Assembly (NCBI GenBank): GCA_030448005.1
Contig: JAUJNT010000001.1
Location: 159,884-223,883, forward strand
Origin: Thermoleophilaceae bacterium
Lineage (GTDB): Bacteria; Actinomycetota; Thermoleophilia; Solirubrobacterales; Thermoleophilaceae
DNA: 64,000 nucleotides
Direction of reading: 5' to 3'
Shown here: one piece after another, positions 56,627-64,000 of the stretch
Position numbering within the stretch: the stretch's first letter is position 1
How the letters are laid out: each line of letters starts with the position of its first letter
Position numbers and translations under genes: made by a program
Notes under the pieces: model-generated
What the model was told of the DNA's origin: nothing
Seen by the model: the letters and a program-made list of their open reading frames with translations, nothing else
The model's database searches: none

Positions 56627-59050
56627 ATGAAGAAGCGGCTCTCTCATTTTCTGCTTTGCGCAGGGCTCGTCGCCGTTGCCGCTCTTACGGCATTCACGCT
56701 GCCGGCATCCGCGGTGAAGGTCCAGATCCCCGTGAAGAAGCTCAACGGAGAGGTCGTCTATGTCACCGTCGACGTCTCCCCCGGCACGCCGCTGTCGGAG
56801 ATCGTCGGGCTTCCGGGCACCCCGGTGCCGCCCGGCACCCCCACCGGCCCGGCTCCGGGGGCGCCGGTGGCCCCCGGTGCACCGGCGCCCCAGCCCGGCG
56901 CAGGCAGTGAGCAGCCCGCGGGCGGCGGAGACCGGAGTCCCGCCAAGCGGAAGAAGAAGAGGAAGGGAGCACAGGACGGGGATGAGATACCTCAGGTAGT
57001 GCCTGAGGCTCCCGGGCAGAAGCAGCGCCCGCGGAAGACCTTGCTGCGCAACTCCGACGGGTCGCCGACCCCGCAGAACCCGGGTTTCATGGATGCCCTG
57101 CCGGGCCCGTCGTTCACCACGGGTGTCCCGAACTTCGTGATCCGCAAGTTCCGCGTGCCGATCTTCCTGCTGCCGATCTACCAGGCCGCGGGCATCCAGT
57201 ACGGGGTGCGCTGGGAGATCCTGGCGGCGATCAACGAGATTGAGACCGACTATGGGCGCAACCTGAACGTGTCCTCCGCCGGCGCGCTTGGCTGGATGCA
57301 GTTCATCCCATCCTCGTGGCGGATGTACGGGGTCGATGCCAACAAGGACGGAAAGAAGGACCCCTACAACCCGGTCGACGCGATCTTCGCCGCGGCGCGC
57401 TACCTGAAGGCGGCGGGCTACGAGAAGGACGTGCGCCGCTCGGTGTTCGCCTATAACCACGCCGATTGGTACGTCGACTCGGTGATGCTGCGCGCGCGCC
57501 TGATCGCGGGTGTCCCGGCAGACCTCGTGGGCTCGCTGACCGGCTTGACCGAAGGCCGCTTCCCGGTCGCCGCCCGTGCCCGCTACGCCGATGACCTGAA
57601 GGAGCGTGAGGCCACCAAGCGCGTCAAGCGCGGCCAGAACGCCGCCAACGTGATCAAGTCCCAGGACGACCGGCGCACGGTCGAGATCTTCGCGCGGCGC
57701 GGCTCGCCCGTGGTGGCCACCAACGACGGCGTGATCAAGAAGATGGGCTCCAAGCCCGGGCTCGGCCGCTACGTGGTGCTCCAGGACGTGTACGGCAACC
57801 GCTACATGTACTCGGGGCTCGGCTCGGTCGCCAAGCACTACCCCGTCCCCAAGCAGGACGCCGACAACCCGACGAAGGAGGCCAGGGCGCTCAAGGCGAA
57901 CGCCAAGGGCGGCGACGCCAAGCCCCAGAAGCCGGCTTCCGCGGGCCGTCAGCCCGACGTCGACGACTCCGACTCCCAGCCGAAGGGGAAGGGCGCCCCC
58001 CGGCCGACTCCGGGTGCTTCGGCTCCGGTGAAGGAGCGCCTGTTCGCCCATCCGAACATCCCGGGGGCGCGCGAAGCCGGCGGCCTCGAGCAGCTGCTCG
58101 ACTCCAAGCTGCGCCGTCAGGGCGGCTTCGAGACCTACAGGAACTACTTCTCCCGCCCCTTCGGCGCGGATGCCAAGGACGTGCGCCTGCGGCGCATGAA
58201 GGTCGGCTCGAAGGTGATCGGCGGCACGATCCTCGGTCGCGTCGGCGCCCCCGTCGCCGGAAAGGCATCGAACGTCGACTTCGAGATCCGGCCCGCGGGC
58301 AGGGGCGCGCCGCGGATCGACCCGAAGCCGATCCTCGACGGCTGGAAGCTGCTCGAGGCGACCGCCATCTACCGCGCATCGGGCAAGAACGTGCTCTACG
58401 GCAACGAGAAGTCGGACGGCTTCTCGATCGGCCAGATCCTGCTGCTGCCCAAGCCGCTGCTCGAGCGCCGCGTGCTCTCCGATCAGCGCATCGACGTGTA
58501 TGGCTGCGGGCGCGACGACATCAAGTCAGGTCAGATCGACCGGCGCGTGCTGGCCACCATGGCCTACCTCGCGGAGTCGGGTCTGAGGCCAACGGTGACC
58601 TCGCTCAAGTGCGGCCACGGGTTCTTCACGAGCTCGGGCAACGTGTCCCACCATTCGTCGGGCAACGCGGTCGACATCGCCAAGATCAACGGGGTGCCGA
58701 TCATCGGCCACCAGGAGCCCGGCGGGGTGACCGACACCGCGGTGCGCAGGCTGATGCGCCTGCAGGGCACGATGGCTCCCGACCAGATCATCAGCCTGCT
58801 CGAGATCGGCGGGCCCACGATCGCCATGGGCGACCACGCCGACCACATCCACGTCGGGTTCAGGCCGCTCTTCGGGACCAACAAGAAGCTCGGCCGCCAG
58901 GCACTCGCTGTGCTCAAGCCCGGCCAGTGGTCAAACCTGCTCGACAGGCTGCGCAAGATCGAGAACCCGGTCGTGCCCACCAAGCCCTCCAAGTACTCGA
59001 TCGACGTTCCCAGGAAGAAGCGCGCGTCGCGCGCGCACCAAGGCGAATAA
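56627..59050 (+). CDS. Exported multidomain peptidoglycan enzyme (SLT transglycosylase + LytM-like + M15-like)
   Basis: An 807-residue protein with a signal peptide (KKRLSHFLLCAGLVAVAALTAFTLPASA, residues 2-29) and a Pro/Gly-rich linker. About 185-285 is a MltB-like lytic transglycosylase: AAINEIETDYGRNLNVSSAGALGWMQFIPSSWRMYGVDANKDGKKDPYNPVDAIFAAARYLKAAGY, with the catalytic glutamate in EIETDYG. About 350-410 is a LytM/M23-like beta domain (SPVVATNDGVIKKMG, GLGRYVVLQDVYGNRYMYSGLG) lacking the zinc histidines. About 655-745 resembles an M15/VanY peptidase (HHSSGNAVDIAKINGVPI, MGDHADHIHVGF). It probably remodels the cell wall. The three-part fusion is unusual. Confidence 0.87.
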   Translation: MKKRLSHFLLCAGLVAVAALTAFTLPASAVKVQIPVKKLNGEVVYVTVDVSPGTPLSEIVGLPGTPVPPGTPTGPAPGAPVAPGAPAPQPGAGSEQPAGGGDRSPAKRKKKRKGAQDGDEIPQVVPEAPGQKQRPRKTLLRNSDGSPTPQNPGFMDALPGPSFTTGVPNFVIRKFRVPIFLLPIYQAAGIQYGVRWEILAAINEIETDYGRNLNVSSAGALGWMQFIPSSWRMYGVDANKDGKKDPYNPVDAIFAAARYLKAAGYEKDVRRSVFAYNHADWYVDSVMLRARLIAGVPADLVGSLTGLTEGRFPVAARARYADDLKEREATKRVKRGQNAANVIKSQDDRRTVEIFARRGSPVVATNDGVIKKMGSKPGLGRYVVLQDVYGNRYMYSGLGSVAKHYPVPKQDADNPTKEARALKANAKGGDAKPQKPASAGRQPDVDDSDSQPKGKGAPRPTPGASAPVKERLFAHPNIPGAREAGGLEQLLDSKLRRQGGFETYRNYFSRPFGADAKDVRLRRMKVGSKVIGGTILGRVGAPVAGKASNVDFEIRPAGRGAPRIDPKPILDGWKLLEATAIYRASGKNVLYGNEKSDGFSIGQILLLPKPLLERRVLSDQRIDVYGCGRDDIKSGQIDRRVLATMAYLAESGLRPTVTSLKCGHGFFTSSGNVSHHSSGNAVDIAKINGVPIIGHQEPGGVTDTAVRRLMRLQGTMAPDQIISLLEIGGPTIAMGDHADHIHVGFRPLFGTNKKLGRQALAVLKPGQWSNLLDRLRKIENPVVPTKPSKYSIDVPRKKRASRAHQGE

Positions 59051-59053
59051 AGA

Positions 59054-59089
59054 GCCGCCGGCCGCTCCGTGGTGAGCGAGGCCGGCGGC
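59054..59089 (+). promoter_or_regulatory. Stable hairpin with two GTG start codons in its loop
   Basis: GCCGCCGGCC (59054-59063) pairs perfectly with GGCCGGCGGC (59080-59089), extended inwards by GCTC/GAGC. The loop CGTGGT contains GTG 59069 and the first part of GTG 59072. It starts four bases after the previous stop, so it may end that message or control translation of the next gene. Confidence 0.6.
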
Positions 59090-59932
59090 ATCTTCGCCTT
59101 CGTGCAGCTCGAGTTCGGGTTCCTGCTGGGGCCGGCCGACGGGCGCTACCTCGTTCGCCGGTCGTCTGAGGCGCCTCCCGACCACGTCCTCGTGCTCACC
59201 ACCGAGGGCGCGCCGTCGCGGCGCTCCCTGCGCGGCAGAAGGGGCAGCTCGATCGCTCATGCGACGCCGGAGCCGGTACCGACGGCGCGCATCACGGTGA
59301 TCGATCCCCAGCCCTTCCCGGACCACGAGAGCGCCGAGGCCTGGCTCGCAGAGGTGCGCCGGGCCGGCGAGAGGACCCACTCCGAGGTCAGGTCCGCGGT
59401 GCGGGTGGCAAACCGCGCCCAGCAGGCCTACCGCGCGGCGGCGAGCGACCCTTATGCGCGCGACGTATCGGCCGATCACGCGCTCGTGGTGCGGCTGGGC
59501 TTCGGCGCGGGCGAAGCGGTGGCCAAGGGCCACTACCAGGCGGCGTGGGAGCGGCCACCAGGCATCCGGGAACGGCCGCAGAGGGCGATGGAGGCGCCCG
59601 ACCAGCGCTTCGCCGCGCTGATCGGCGCCCGCGAGCCGCTGCTCGTGTGTGAGGAGCTCGTGCTGAGGGCGCGCGCCGACCTGACCGCCGGGCGCCTCCG
59701 CGAGGCGGCGCTGCAGGCGCGGGTGGCGCTGGAGAGCCTGCTCTCCGAGCTCATCGACGCCCTGACAGGCGAGCGCCGTTCCGTCCTCGAGGCAGACCGC
59801 GCCCCCATCGGAGACGCCGCCAACATGGCGCTGTGTGGTCCCCTCGACGAGGCAGCGGCACAGGCGGTCACCGCGGCCGTCGGCAGGATGGAGGCCGCTC
59901 TGCGGGTCCACCGGCTTGGTGGCGCCCCCTGA
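59069..59932 (+). CDS. Conserved hypothetical protein
   Basis: A 287-residue protein of no family I recognise. The N-terminal part is beta-like (GGIFAFVQLEFGFLLGPADGRYLVRRSSEAPPDHVLVLTTEG), with an ITVIDPQPFPDHESAEAWLAEVRRAGERTHSEVRSAVRVANRAQ middle and a long helical C-terminus (ARADLTAGRLREAALQARVALESLLSELIDALTG). Its composition suits a soluble cytoplasmic protein. The start (GTG 59069 or 59072) lies in the loop of a strong hairpin. Placed directly after the peptidoglycan enzyme, it may be cotranscribed with it. Confidence 0.7.
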   Translation: MVSEAGGIFAFVQLEFGFLLGPADGRYLVRRSSEAPPDHVLVLTTEGAPSRRSLRGRRGSSIAHATPEPVPTARITVIDPQPFPDHESAEAWLAEVRRAGERTHSEVRSAVRVANRAQQAYRAAASDPYARDVSADHALVVRLGFGAGEAVAKGHYQAAWERPPGIRERPQRAMEAPDQRFAALIGAREPLLVCEELVLRARADLTAGRLREAALQARVALESLLSELIDALTGERRSVLEADRAPIGDAANMALCGPLDEAAAQAVTAAVGRMEAALRVHRLGGAP

Positions 59933-60050
59933 GAGGCTTCGGGCTCCCGGTCACGTCATCTTCACCACGCGCCCTCCCACGGCCCATAGCTTCCCGACAT
60001 CCGGTCGAGCTCGGCCGGCAACTTTGGCCACCCGGCTATAGGACGGAGCG

Positions 60051-60257
60051 ATGGAGCCCACAAGGATGCCCCCCGTGAGACCTCCCGGCCCCACGATCCC
60101 GCACCCCCGCGATCGCTTCGATGGCCGGGTGTTGCGGGCTCTCCAGGCCCGCCGCCGCTTGGACCCTCCCCGGCCAAGCGGGCGTGCCTGGATCAACGGC
60201 CGGGAGGCCGGCGGCCCCGACTCCCGCTACGTCCACCTCGGACAGACCTACGACTGA
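60051..60257 (+). CDS. Small hypothetical protein
   Basis: A 68-residue reading frame with ATG 60051 preceded by GGACGGAG at good spacing. Sequence: Pro/Arg-rich start (EPTRMPPVRPPGPTIPHPRD), then RVLRALQARRRLDPPRPSGRAWINGREAGGPDSRYVHLGQTYD. No family recognised. It ends one base before the Sir2 gene on the opposite strand. Codon choice is compatible with the neighbours, but a short frame in GC-rich DNA can arise by chance. Confidence 0.4.
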   Translation: MEPTRMPPVRPPGPTIPHPRDRFDGRVLRALQARRRLDPPRPSGRAWINGREAGGPDSRYVHLGQTYD

Positions 60258-60258
60258 A

Positions 60259-61065
60259 TCATCCGGGCCGGTGCTCTCCCATCAGGGCGAGCACGGCTTG
60301 CAGCTCGACTGCCACGTCGCCGTGCAGCTTGACGTCGGCCTGCGAGTCATACGGGGTCTCCCCGACGGTGACGAGCGCGAGCCTTCCGCCCGCGCGGCGG
60401 GTGAGCTCCGGCAGCCCCGCCACGGGATGGACGGTGAGTGAGGAGCCGATGCACACCATCAGGTCGGCCTCGGAGGCCAGCGCCTGAGCCTCGGCCATCG
60501 CGGCGGCCGGCAACAGCTCACCGAAGAGGACCACGTCGGGCTTGAGCGGCGCCACGCAGGCCGCGCACTCCGGCGCCCCCTCGCCTGCATCGAGCATCTC
60601 GATCACCCGCTCGAGCGGCACGCGGGCGCCGCACTCCATGCAGCGGCTGAACTCGATCGACCCGTGCATCTCGATCACCCTCTGGCTGCCGGCCATTTGG
60701 TGGAGCCTGTCGATGTTCTGGGTGATCACCGCCCGCACCGCGCCGCGCCGCTCGAGCTCCGCCACCACCTCGTGCGCCGGGTTCGGTCGGGTGTGGACCA
60801 GCGAGGCGAACCGCTCTCCGTAGAACCTCCAGAAGCGACCGGGGTCCCGGCGCCAGGCCTTGATGTGGGCGACCTCTATCGGGTCGACGTTCTCCCACAG
60901 CCCGCTGCCCGGAGACCTGAAGTCGGGGACCCCGGACGGCACGGAGATGCCGGCGCCGGTGAGCACGACGGCCCGCTCGCTCGCGCCGAGCAGGTCGGCG
61001 AGCAGCTGGGATCCGGCAGGGACGCCGGATCGTTCGAATTCGGCTCGTGACTCGGCCGAGGCCAA
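60259..61065 (-). CDS. NAD-dependent protein deacylase (sirtuin)
   Basis: A 268-residue Sir2-family enzyme removing acyl groups from lysine using NAD. AVVLTGAGISVPSGVPDFRSPGSGLW is the NAD loop, ITQNIDRLHQMAGSQRVIEMHGSI the catalytic region with the active-site histidine, and the zinc cysteines are CMEC and CAAC. GSSLTVHPVAGLPEL closes the Rossmann fold. TTG 61065 lies just after the crotonase stop; no ATG or GTG fits the domain start. In a beta-oxidation operon it may deacylate CoA-pathway enzymes (inference). Confidence 0.92.
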   Translation of the reverse strand: MASAESRAEFERSGVPAGSQLLADLLGASERAVVLTGAGISVPSGVPDFRSPGSGLWENVDPIEVAHIKAWRRDPGRFWRFYGERFASLVHTRPNPAHEVVAELERRGAVRAVITQNIDRLHQMAGSQRVIEMHGSIEFSRCMECGARVPLERVIEMLDAGEGAPECAACVAPLKPDVVLFGELLPAAAMAEAQALASEADLMVCIGSSLTVHPVAGLPELTRRAGGRLALVTVGETPYDSQADVKLHGDVAVELQAVLALMGEHRPG

Positions 61066-61069
61066 GCGC

Positions 61070-62170
61070 CTACTTCCCCTCGAACCTGGCCTGCCGCTTC
61101 TCGAGGAACGCACCGATCCCCTCCTTGGCGTCCTCTGAGCCGAACGCGGTGGCAAAGCCCTGCTTCTCTGCCTCGATGCCCTCGTCGAGGTCGCCGGCGG
61201 CGGAGACCCGCTTGATCTGCTCCACGGCGATCGGCGCCTGGGCGGCCAGCTTGCGCGCCCACCGCAGCGAGGTGTCGAGCAGCTCGTGGTCTGGCACCAC
61301 CCGGTTGACGAGCCCGGCCTCCAGCGCCTCGTAGGCGCCGATCGGGTCGCCCACGAGGTTCATCTCGAGCGCCTTTGCCTCGCCCACCAGCCGCGGTAGC
61401 CGCTGGGTGCCGCCGAAGCCCGGAATGATCCCTAGGTTGATCTCCGGTTGGCCGAACGTGGCCGACTCGGCCGCCAGGCGGAAGTCGCACGCCATCGCCA
61501 GCTCGCAGCCGCCGCCGAAGGCGATTGCGTTGACGGACGCGATGGTCACCGTGGAGGAGCGCTCCATCGAGCGCAGGAGGGCGTGACAGGCGTCGATCAG
61601 CTCCTTGCCTTCTCCGGGCGACATCTTCGTGAACTCCTTGATGTCCGCTCCCGCGGAGAAGGTGAAGATGTTGGAGCTGGCGAAGACCACCGCGCGCAGG
61701 CTGCCGTCGACCTCGTTCCACAGCTCGGTCAGCTCGCCGATCATCTGGGGCGAGAGCGGGTTCGCCGGCGGCCGGTTGAGCCAGACGATGCCGACCTCCC
61801 CGCGGGTCTCGAGCAGCACCGTCTCCCGCGACTGCCCCCCGTCGGCCCGGGGGTAGGCAAAGAAGCCCTGTCCCGACTTCTTGCCAAGCCGCCCCTGCGC
61901 CACGAGGCGCCGCAGGATAGAGGGTGGCTGGAACCCGTCGCCCCATTCGGCGTGCGCCCCCTCGAGCGCCTCGAGCACGGAGTCCAGGCCCTGCTCGTCG
62001 GCCCGCGTGAAGGGACCGGGCAGGATGCCGGCCCCCATCATCATCCCGACCTCGATGTCCTTGGCGGCGGCCTCGCCCTCCTCGAGGACGAGGCATGCCT
62101 CGACCATCGCCTTCAGCGAGAAGCGCTTGAGGAGCGTCTCCTTCGCTCCCTGCCCATCAGCCGTGCTCAT
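61070..62170 (-). CDS. 3-hydroxyacyl-CoA dehydrogenase C-terminal domain fused to enoyl-CoA hydratase
   Basis: A 366-residue fusion. Residues 10-108 match a 3HCDH C-terminal domain (LKAMVEACLVLEEGEAAAKDIEVGMMMGAGILPGPFTRADEQGLDSVLEALE, closing LGKKSGQGFFAYP) without any Rossmann domain. Residues 118-366 are a crotonase: WLNRPPANPLSPQM, oxyanion site SAGADIKEF, FGGGCELAMACDFRLA and FGQPEINLGIIPGFGGTQRL, keeping both catalytic glutamates. Its start overlaps the upstream dehydrogenase by 14 bases. The pair carries all FadB-type domains, split in two and in permuted order. Confidence 0.9.
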   Translation of the reverse strand: MSTADGQGAKETLLKRFSLKAMVEACLVLEEGEAAAKDIEVGMMMGAGILPGPFTRADEQGLDSVLEALEGAHAEWGDGFQPPSILRRLVAQGRLGKKSGQGFFAYPRADGGQSRETVLLETRGEVGIVWLNRPPANPLSPQMIGELTELWNEVDGSLRAVVFASSNIFTFSAGADIKEFTKMSPGEGKELIDACHALLRSMERSSTVTIASVNAIAFGGGCELAMACDFRLAAESATFGQPEINLGIIPGFGGTQRLPRLVGEAKALEMNLVGDPIGAYEALEAGLVNRVVPDHELLDTSLRWARKLAAQAPIAVEQIKRVSAAGDLDEGIEAEKQGFATAFGSEDAKEGIGAFLEKRQARFEGK

Positions 62171-63029
62171 AGAAGCCCCTTCCGGTCTTCTGCCCGAGGT
62201 TCCCCGCGTCGACCAGCTCCTCCATCGCGGGGGACACGAAGAAGCGCTCGCCGTAGCTCTCCTGAAGGTGCTCGGCCACGTGCAGCACCGTGTCGAGCCC
62301 GAGCAGGTCCGTCAGGTAGAAGGGACCAACGGGCGCCATCTTCGACTCCTGGATCAGCCTGTCGACGTCCTTTTCGTCGAGATCCTCCTCGTGGGTCACG
62401 CGCCATACCTCCGAGATCGCGGACAGCAGGATGCGGTTGACCACGAAGCCCGGGCCCTCGCCGCAGCGGATCGGGGTCTTCCGGATCTGCTGCGCGAACG
62501 TGGTGGCCGCCTGCAGCGTCTCCTCCGAGGTGTCCTCGCCCTCGACCACCTCGACCAGTCGCATGATCGAGGCGGGGTAGAAGAAGTGGAAGCCGACGAC
62601 CCGGTCGGGACGCGATGTTGCGTCCGCCATCGCCGTGACGGCGAGGGAGGAGGTGTTGGAGGCAAGTATCGCGTGGCCCGGCGTGACCCCGTCGAGCTCC
62701 GAGAAGACGGCCTGCTTGATCGGCATCCGCTCGGGCACCGCCTCGATCACGAAGTCCACGTCGCCGAAGCCCTCGTACTCGGTCGTGCCGGTGATGCGCC
62801 CGGTTATCTCGCCGAGCTGCGCGTCGGCCTGCTCCTGGGTGATCTTCTCCTTTGAGACCAGCCTCCCGAGCATGCCCCGGGTGACCTCTTCGGCCTTGCC
62901 GAGGCCGGTCTCGACGAACTCCCCCTTCACGTCCTTGAGCACGACCGGAATGCCCGCGGCGGCTATGACCTGGGCTATCTCCCCACCCATCGTGCCTGCG
63001 CCGACCACTGCAGCCTTGAACACGTACAT
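62157..63029 (-). CDS. 3-hydroxyacyl-CoA dehydrogenase (NAD-binding + one C-terminal domain)
   Basis: A 290-residue dehydrogenase. FKAAVVGAGTMGGEIAQVIAAAGIPVVLKDV is the NAD site; DVDFVIEAVPERMPIKQAVFSELD and ILASNTSSLAVTAMA follow. The catalytic histidine is in VVGFHFFYPASIMRLVEVV, where the usual N-P after FF is Y-P, and GEGPGFVVNRILLSAISEV has the conserved asparagine. It ends GQKTGRGFYEHG. ATG 63029 follows GGAGGACGA. It probably forms a complex with the overlapping downstream fusion to do two steps of beta-oxidation. Confidence 0.93.
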   Translation of the reverse strand: MYVFKAAVVGAGTMGGEIAQVIAAAGIPVVLKDVKGEFVETGLGKAEEVTRGMLGRLVSKEKITQEQADAQLGEITGRITGTTEYEGFGDVDFVIEAVPERMPIKQAVFSELDGVTPGHAILASNTSSLAVTAMADATSRPDRVVGFHFFYPASIMRLVEVVEGEDTSEETLQAATTFAQQIRKTPIRCGEGPGFVVNRILLSAISEVWRVTHEEDLDEKDVDRLIQESKMAPVGPFYLTDLLGLDTVLHVAEHLQESYGERFFVSPAMEELVDAGNLGQKTGRGFYEHG

Positions 63030-63110
63030 TCGTCCTCCACATTCCGTTGGGCGGCGGCCCGGGAGGCTACCTGAGCCAAGGCGCCGGCAGTGAGCGCCCG
63101 GAGGTCCGTG

Positions 63111-63170
63111 CCGGCTCGAGCGCAACCCGGTGGGCCGCGGCCGGCTCGGGCGCAACCCGGTGGGCCGCGG
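63111..63170. repeat. Tandem duplication of 30 bp
   Basis: Copies 63111-63140 and 63141-63170 differ at one base (A/G at 63119 and 63149). The duplication lies between the PadR gene and the dehydrogenase operon, upstream of the latter. Confidence 0.9.
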
Positions 63171-63188
63171 CTGTCACGGCGCCCGGCA

Positions 63189-63656
63189 TCAGCCGTACAA
63201 CTCCCGCACGATGTCGTCGATCGACCGGGCCACCGAGTCGAGGAACGGACGGACCTCCTCCATGAGGCGCCCGTACTCCTCCCGTCCGTCGGGCGTTATC
63301 GAGTAGAACCGGCGCGTGCGGCGTTCCGGGTGCTCCCACTGGCCGGCGATCAGGCCCCGCTGCTCGAGGCGGCGCAACAAGGGGTACATGGTGTTCGGGT
63401 TGACCGATAGGACACCCTCGGTCATCCCGGCGATGCGCTCCATGAGCTGGTTTCCGTACGTCGGCCCTTCGGCGATCAGGTGCAGGACCAGCAGCGGCAG
63501 GACCTCCCGGCGCCGCAACTCGCCGCTGAACGGGTCCGATCCACGCCCGCGAGCAGCCGGTTCGGCGGCGGCTCCCGGGATCGCCCCGGCGTGAGCCACC
63601 GCCTCGCGAGCGGCTTCGCGGCTGCGGTCGCCCTTGGTGTCGCGGGCGCGAGCCAT
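63189..63656 (-). CDS. PadR-family transcriptional regulator
   Basis: A 155-residue regulator. After a 50-residue basic, Ala-rich N-terminal extension comes the PadR winged helix: REVLPLLVLHLIAEGPTYGNQLMERIAGMTEGVLSVNPNTMYPLLRRLEQRGLIAGQWEHPERRTRRFYSITPDGREEYGRLMEEVRPFL, with a C-terminal dimerisation helix. It may control the beta-oxidation genes downstream on the same strand. A start nearer the winged helix is possible. Confidence 0.88.
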   Translation of the reverse strand: MARARDTKGDRSREAAREAVAHAGAIPGAAAEPAARGRGSDPFSGELRRREVLPLLVLHLIAEGPTYGNQLMERIAGMTEGVLSVNPNTMYPLLRRLEQRGLIAGQWEHPERRTRRFYSITPDGREEYGRLMEEVRPFLDSVARSIDDIVRELYG

Positions 63657-63755
63657 GAACGACGGATCCTGACACGCGCGGAGCCGCGGACCGCTCGCAG
63701 CCGGGGGTCCGCCTCACGGCGGCCCCCCGGCGAATGCGTCCTGCCCGTGCCGCTC

Positions 63756-64000
63756 CTACGCCGCGGCGCCTGCCTTGACGGGCTCCTCCGCGGGCCGCGG
63801 CATCAGGACCTCGCGTGCGATCACGAGGCGCTGGATCTGCGAGGTGCCCTCGTAGAGCTGCATGATCTTCGCGTCGCGGAACAGCTTCTCCACCGGGTAC
63901 TCCTTGATGAAGCCGTACCCGCCGTAGACCTGCACGGCGTCCACGCTGACCTCCATCGCGCTGTCGGCGGCAAAGCGCTTGGCGTGCGAGGAGGCGAGCG
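63756..64000 (-). CDS. Acyl-CoA dehydrogenase, C-terminal part (runs off the window)
   Basis: The last 80 residues of an acyl-CoA dehydrogenase, whose N-terminal part lies beyond 64000. [64 protein letters not shown] is the conserved C-terminal FAD-domain helix pair; the QVYGGYGF and YEGTSxIQ motifs are diagnostic. The catalytic glutamate is normally at YEGT in short-chain types, and E is present there. It fits the beta-oxidation setting with the dehydrogenase and crotonase genes downstream. Confidence 0.93.
   Translation of the reverse strand, partial: LASSHAKRFAADSAMEVSVDAVQVYGGYGFIKEYPVEKLFRDAKIMQLYEGTSQIQRLVIAREVLMPRPAEEPVKAGAAA

Noticed and set aside
56126-58051. A minus-strand open frame extending the coiled-coil gene upstream through the cell-wall enzyme
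   Set aside because: The frame is the antisense of the recognised peptidoglycan enzyme; the coiled-coil protein starts at ATG 56125.

Overview
The window is strongly GC-rich and gene-dense. Many genes start with GTG or TTG, and stop/start overlaps of the ATGA or GTGA type are common. CarD, a Spo0H-like sigma factor, RskA-type anti-sigma factors, PadR, Sir2 and beta-oxidation genes together point to a deep-branching actinobacterium, most like the class Thermoleophilia (Solirubrobacterales and relatives). That placement rests on family recognition, not on a computed tree.

Layout. 1-5.4 kb: a frameshifted sensor gene, xseA-xseB, a PAP2-like membrane protein, a methyltransferase/F420-type oxidoreductase pair, a VOC protein and a remnant of an MFS transporter. 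5.5-14 kb: a Ser/Thr kinase, a divergent thiolase and 3-hydroxyacyl-CoA dehydrogenase, a CNNM/CorC protein, pterin dehydratase, a cobalamin-binding-like protein, a glycosyltransferase and a Crp-like regulator. 14-18.6 kb: a rhomboid protease, two ECF sigma operons, PlsC and tRNA-Thr(UGU).

19-48 kb, almost all on the minus strand, is the core of the window. In transcription order it reads tilS-hpt-ftsH-folP-folB-[signalling genes]-folK-[signalling genes]-coaX-dusB-greA-lysS-clpC-radA-disA-carD-ispD-ispF-cysS-rlmB-sigH. This closely follows the tilS-to-sigH chromosome order known from Bacillus, with greA, carD, a PHP phosphatase and two signalling modules placed in the breaks. It joins tRNA maturation and charging, folate and isoprenoid synthesis, proteolysis, repair and c-di-AMP synthesis.

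48-55 kb is a lipid-related group: a two-domain fatty acyl-CoA reductase coupled to glutamate dehydrogenase, an SCP2 protein, an acyltransferase, an SDR protein and a phasin-like protein. 55-60 kb holds a three-domain exported peptidoglycan enzyme behind a repeat-rich, structured leader. 60-64 kb is a beta-oxidation operon: a PadR regulator, a 3-hydroxyacyl-CoA dehydrogenase, an unusual dehydrogenase-C/crotonase fusion, Sir2, and the end of an acyl-CoA dehydrogenase.

Points most worth following up: the split, permuted FadB-like gene pair; probable AUU (carD) and CUG (glutamate dehydrogenase) start codons; a dispersed GC-rich palindrome that supplies codons to folP; a cyclase regulatory protein without its cyclase; and the leader of the peptidoglycan enzyme. 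I found no CRISPR array, complete insertion sequence, prophage or defence island.
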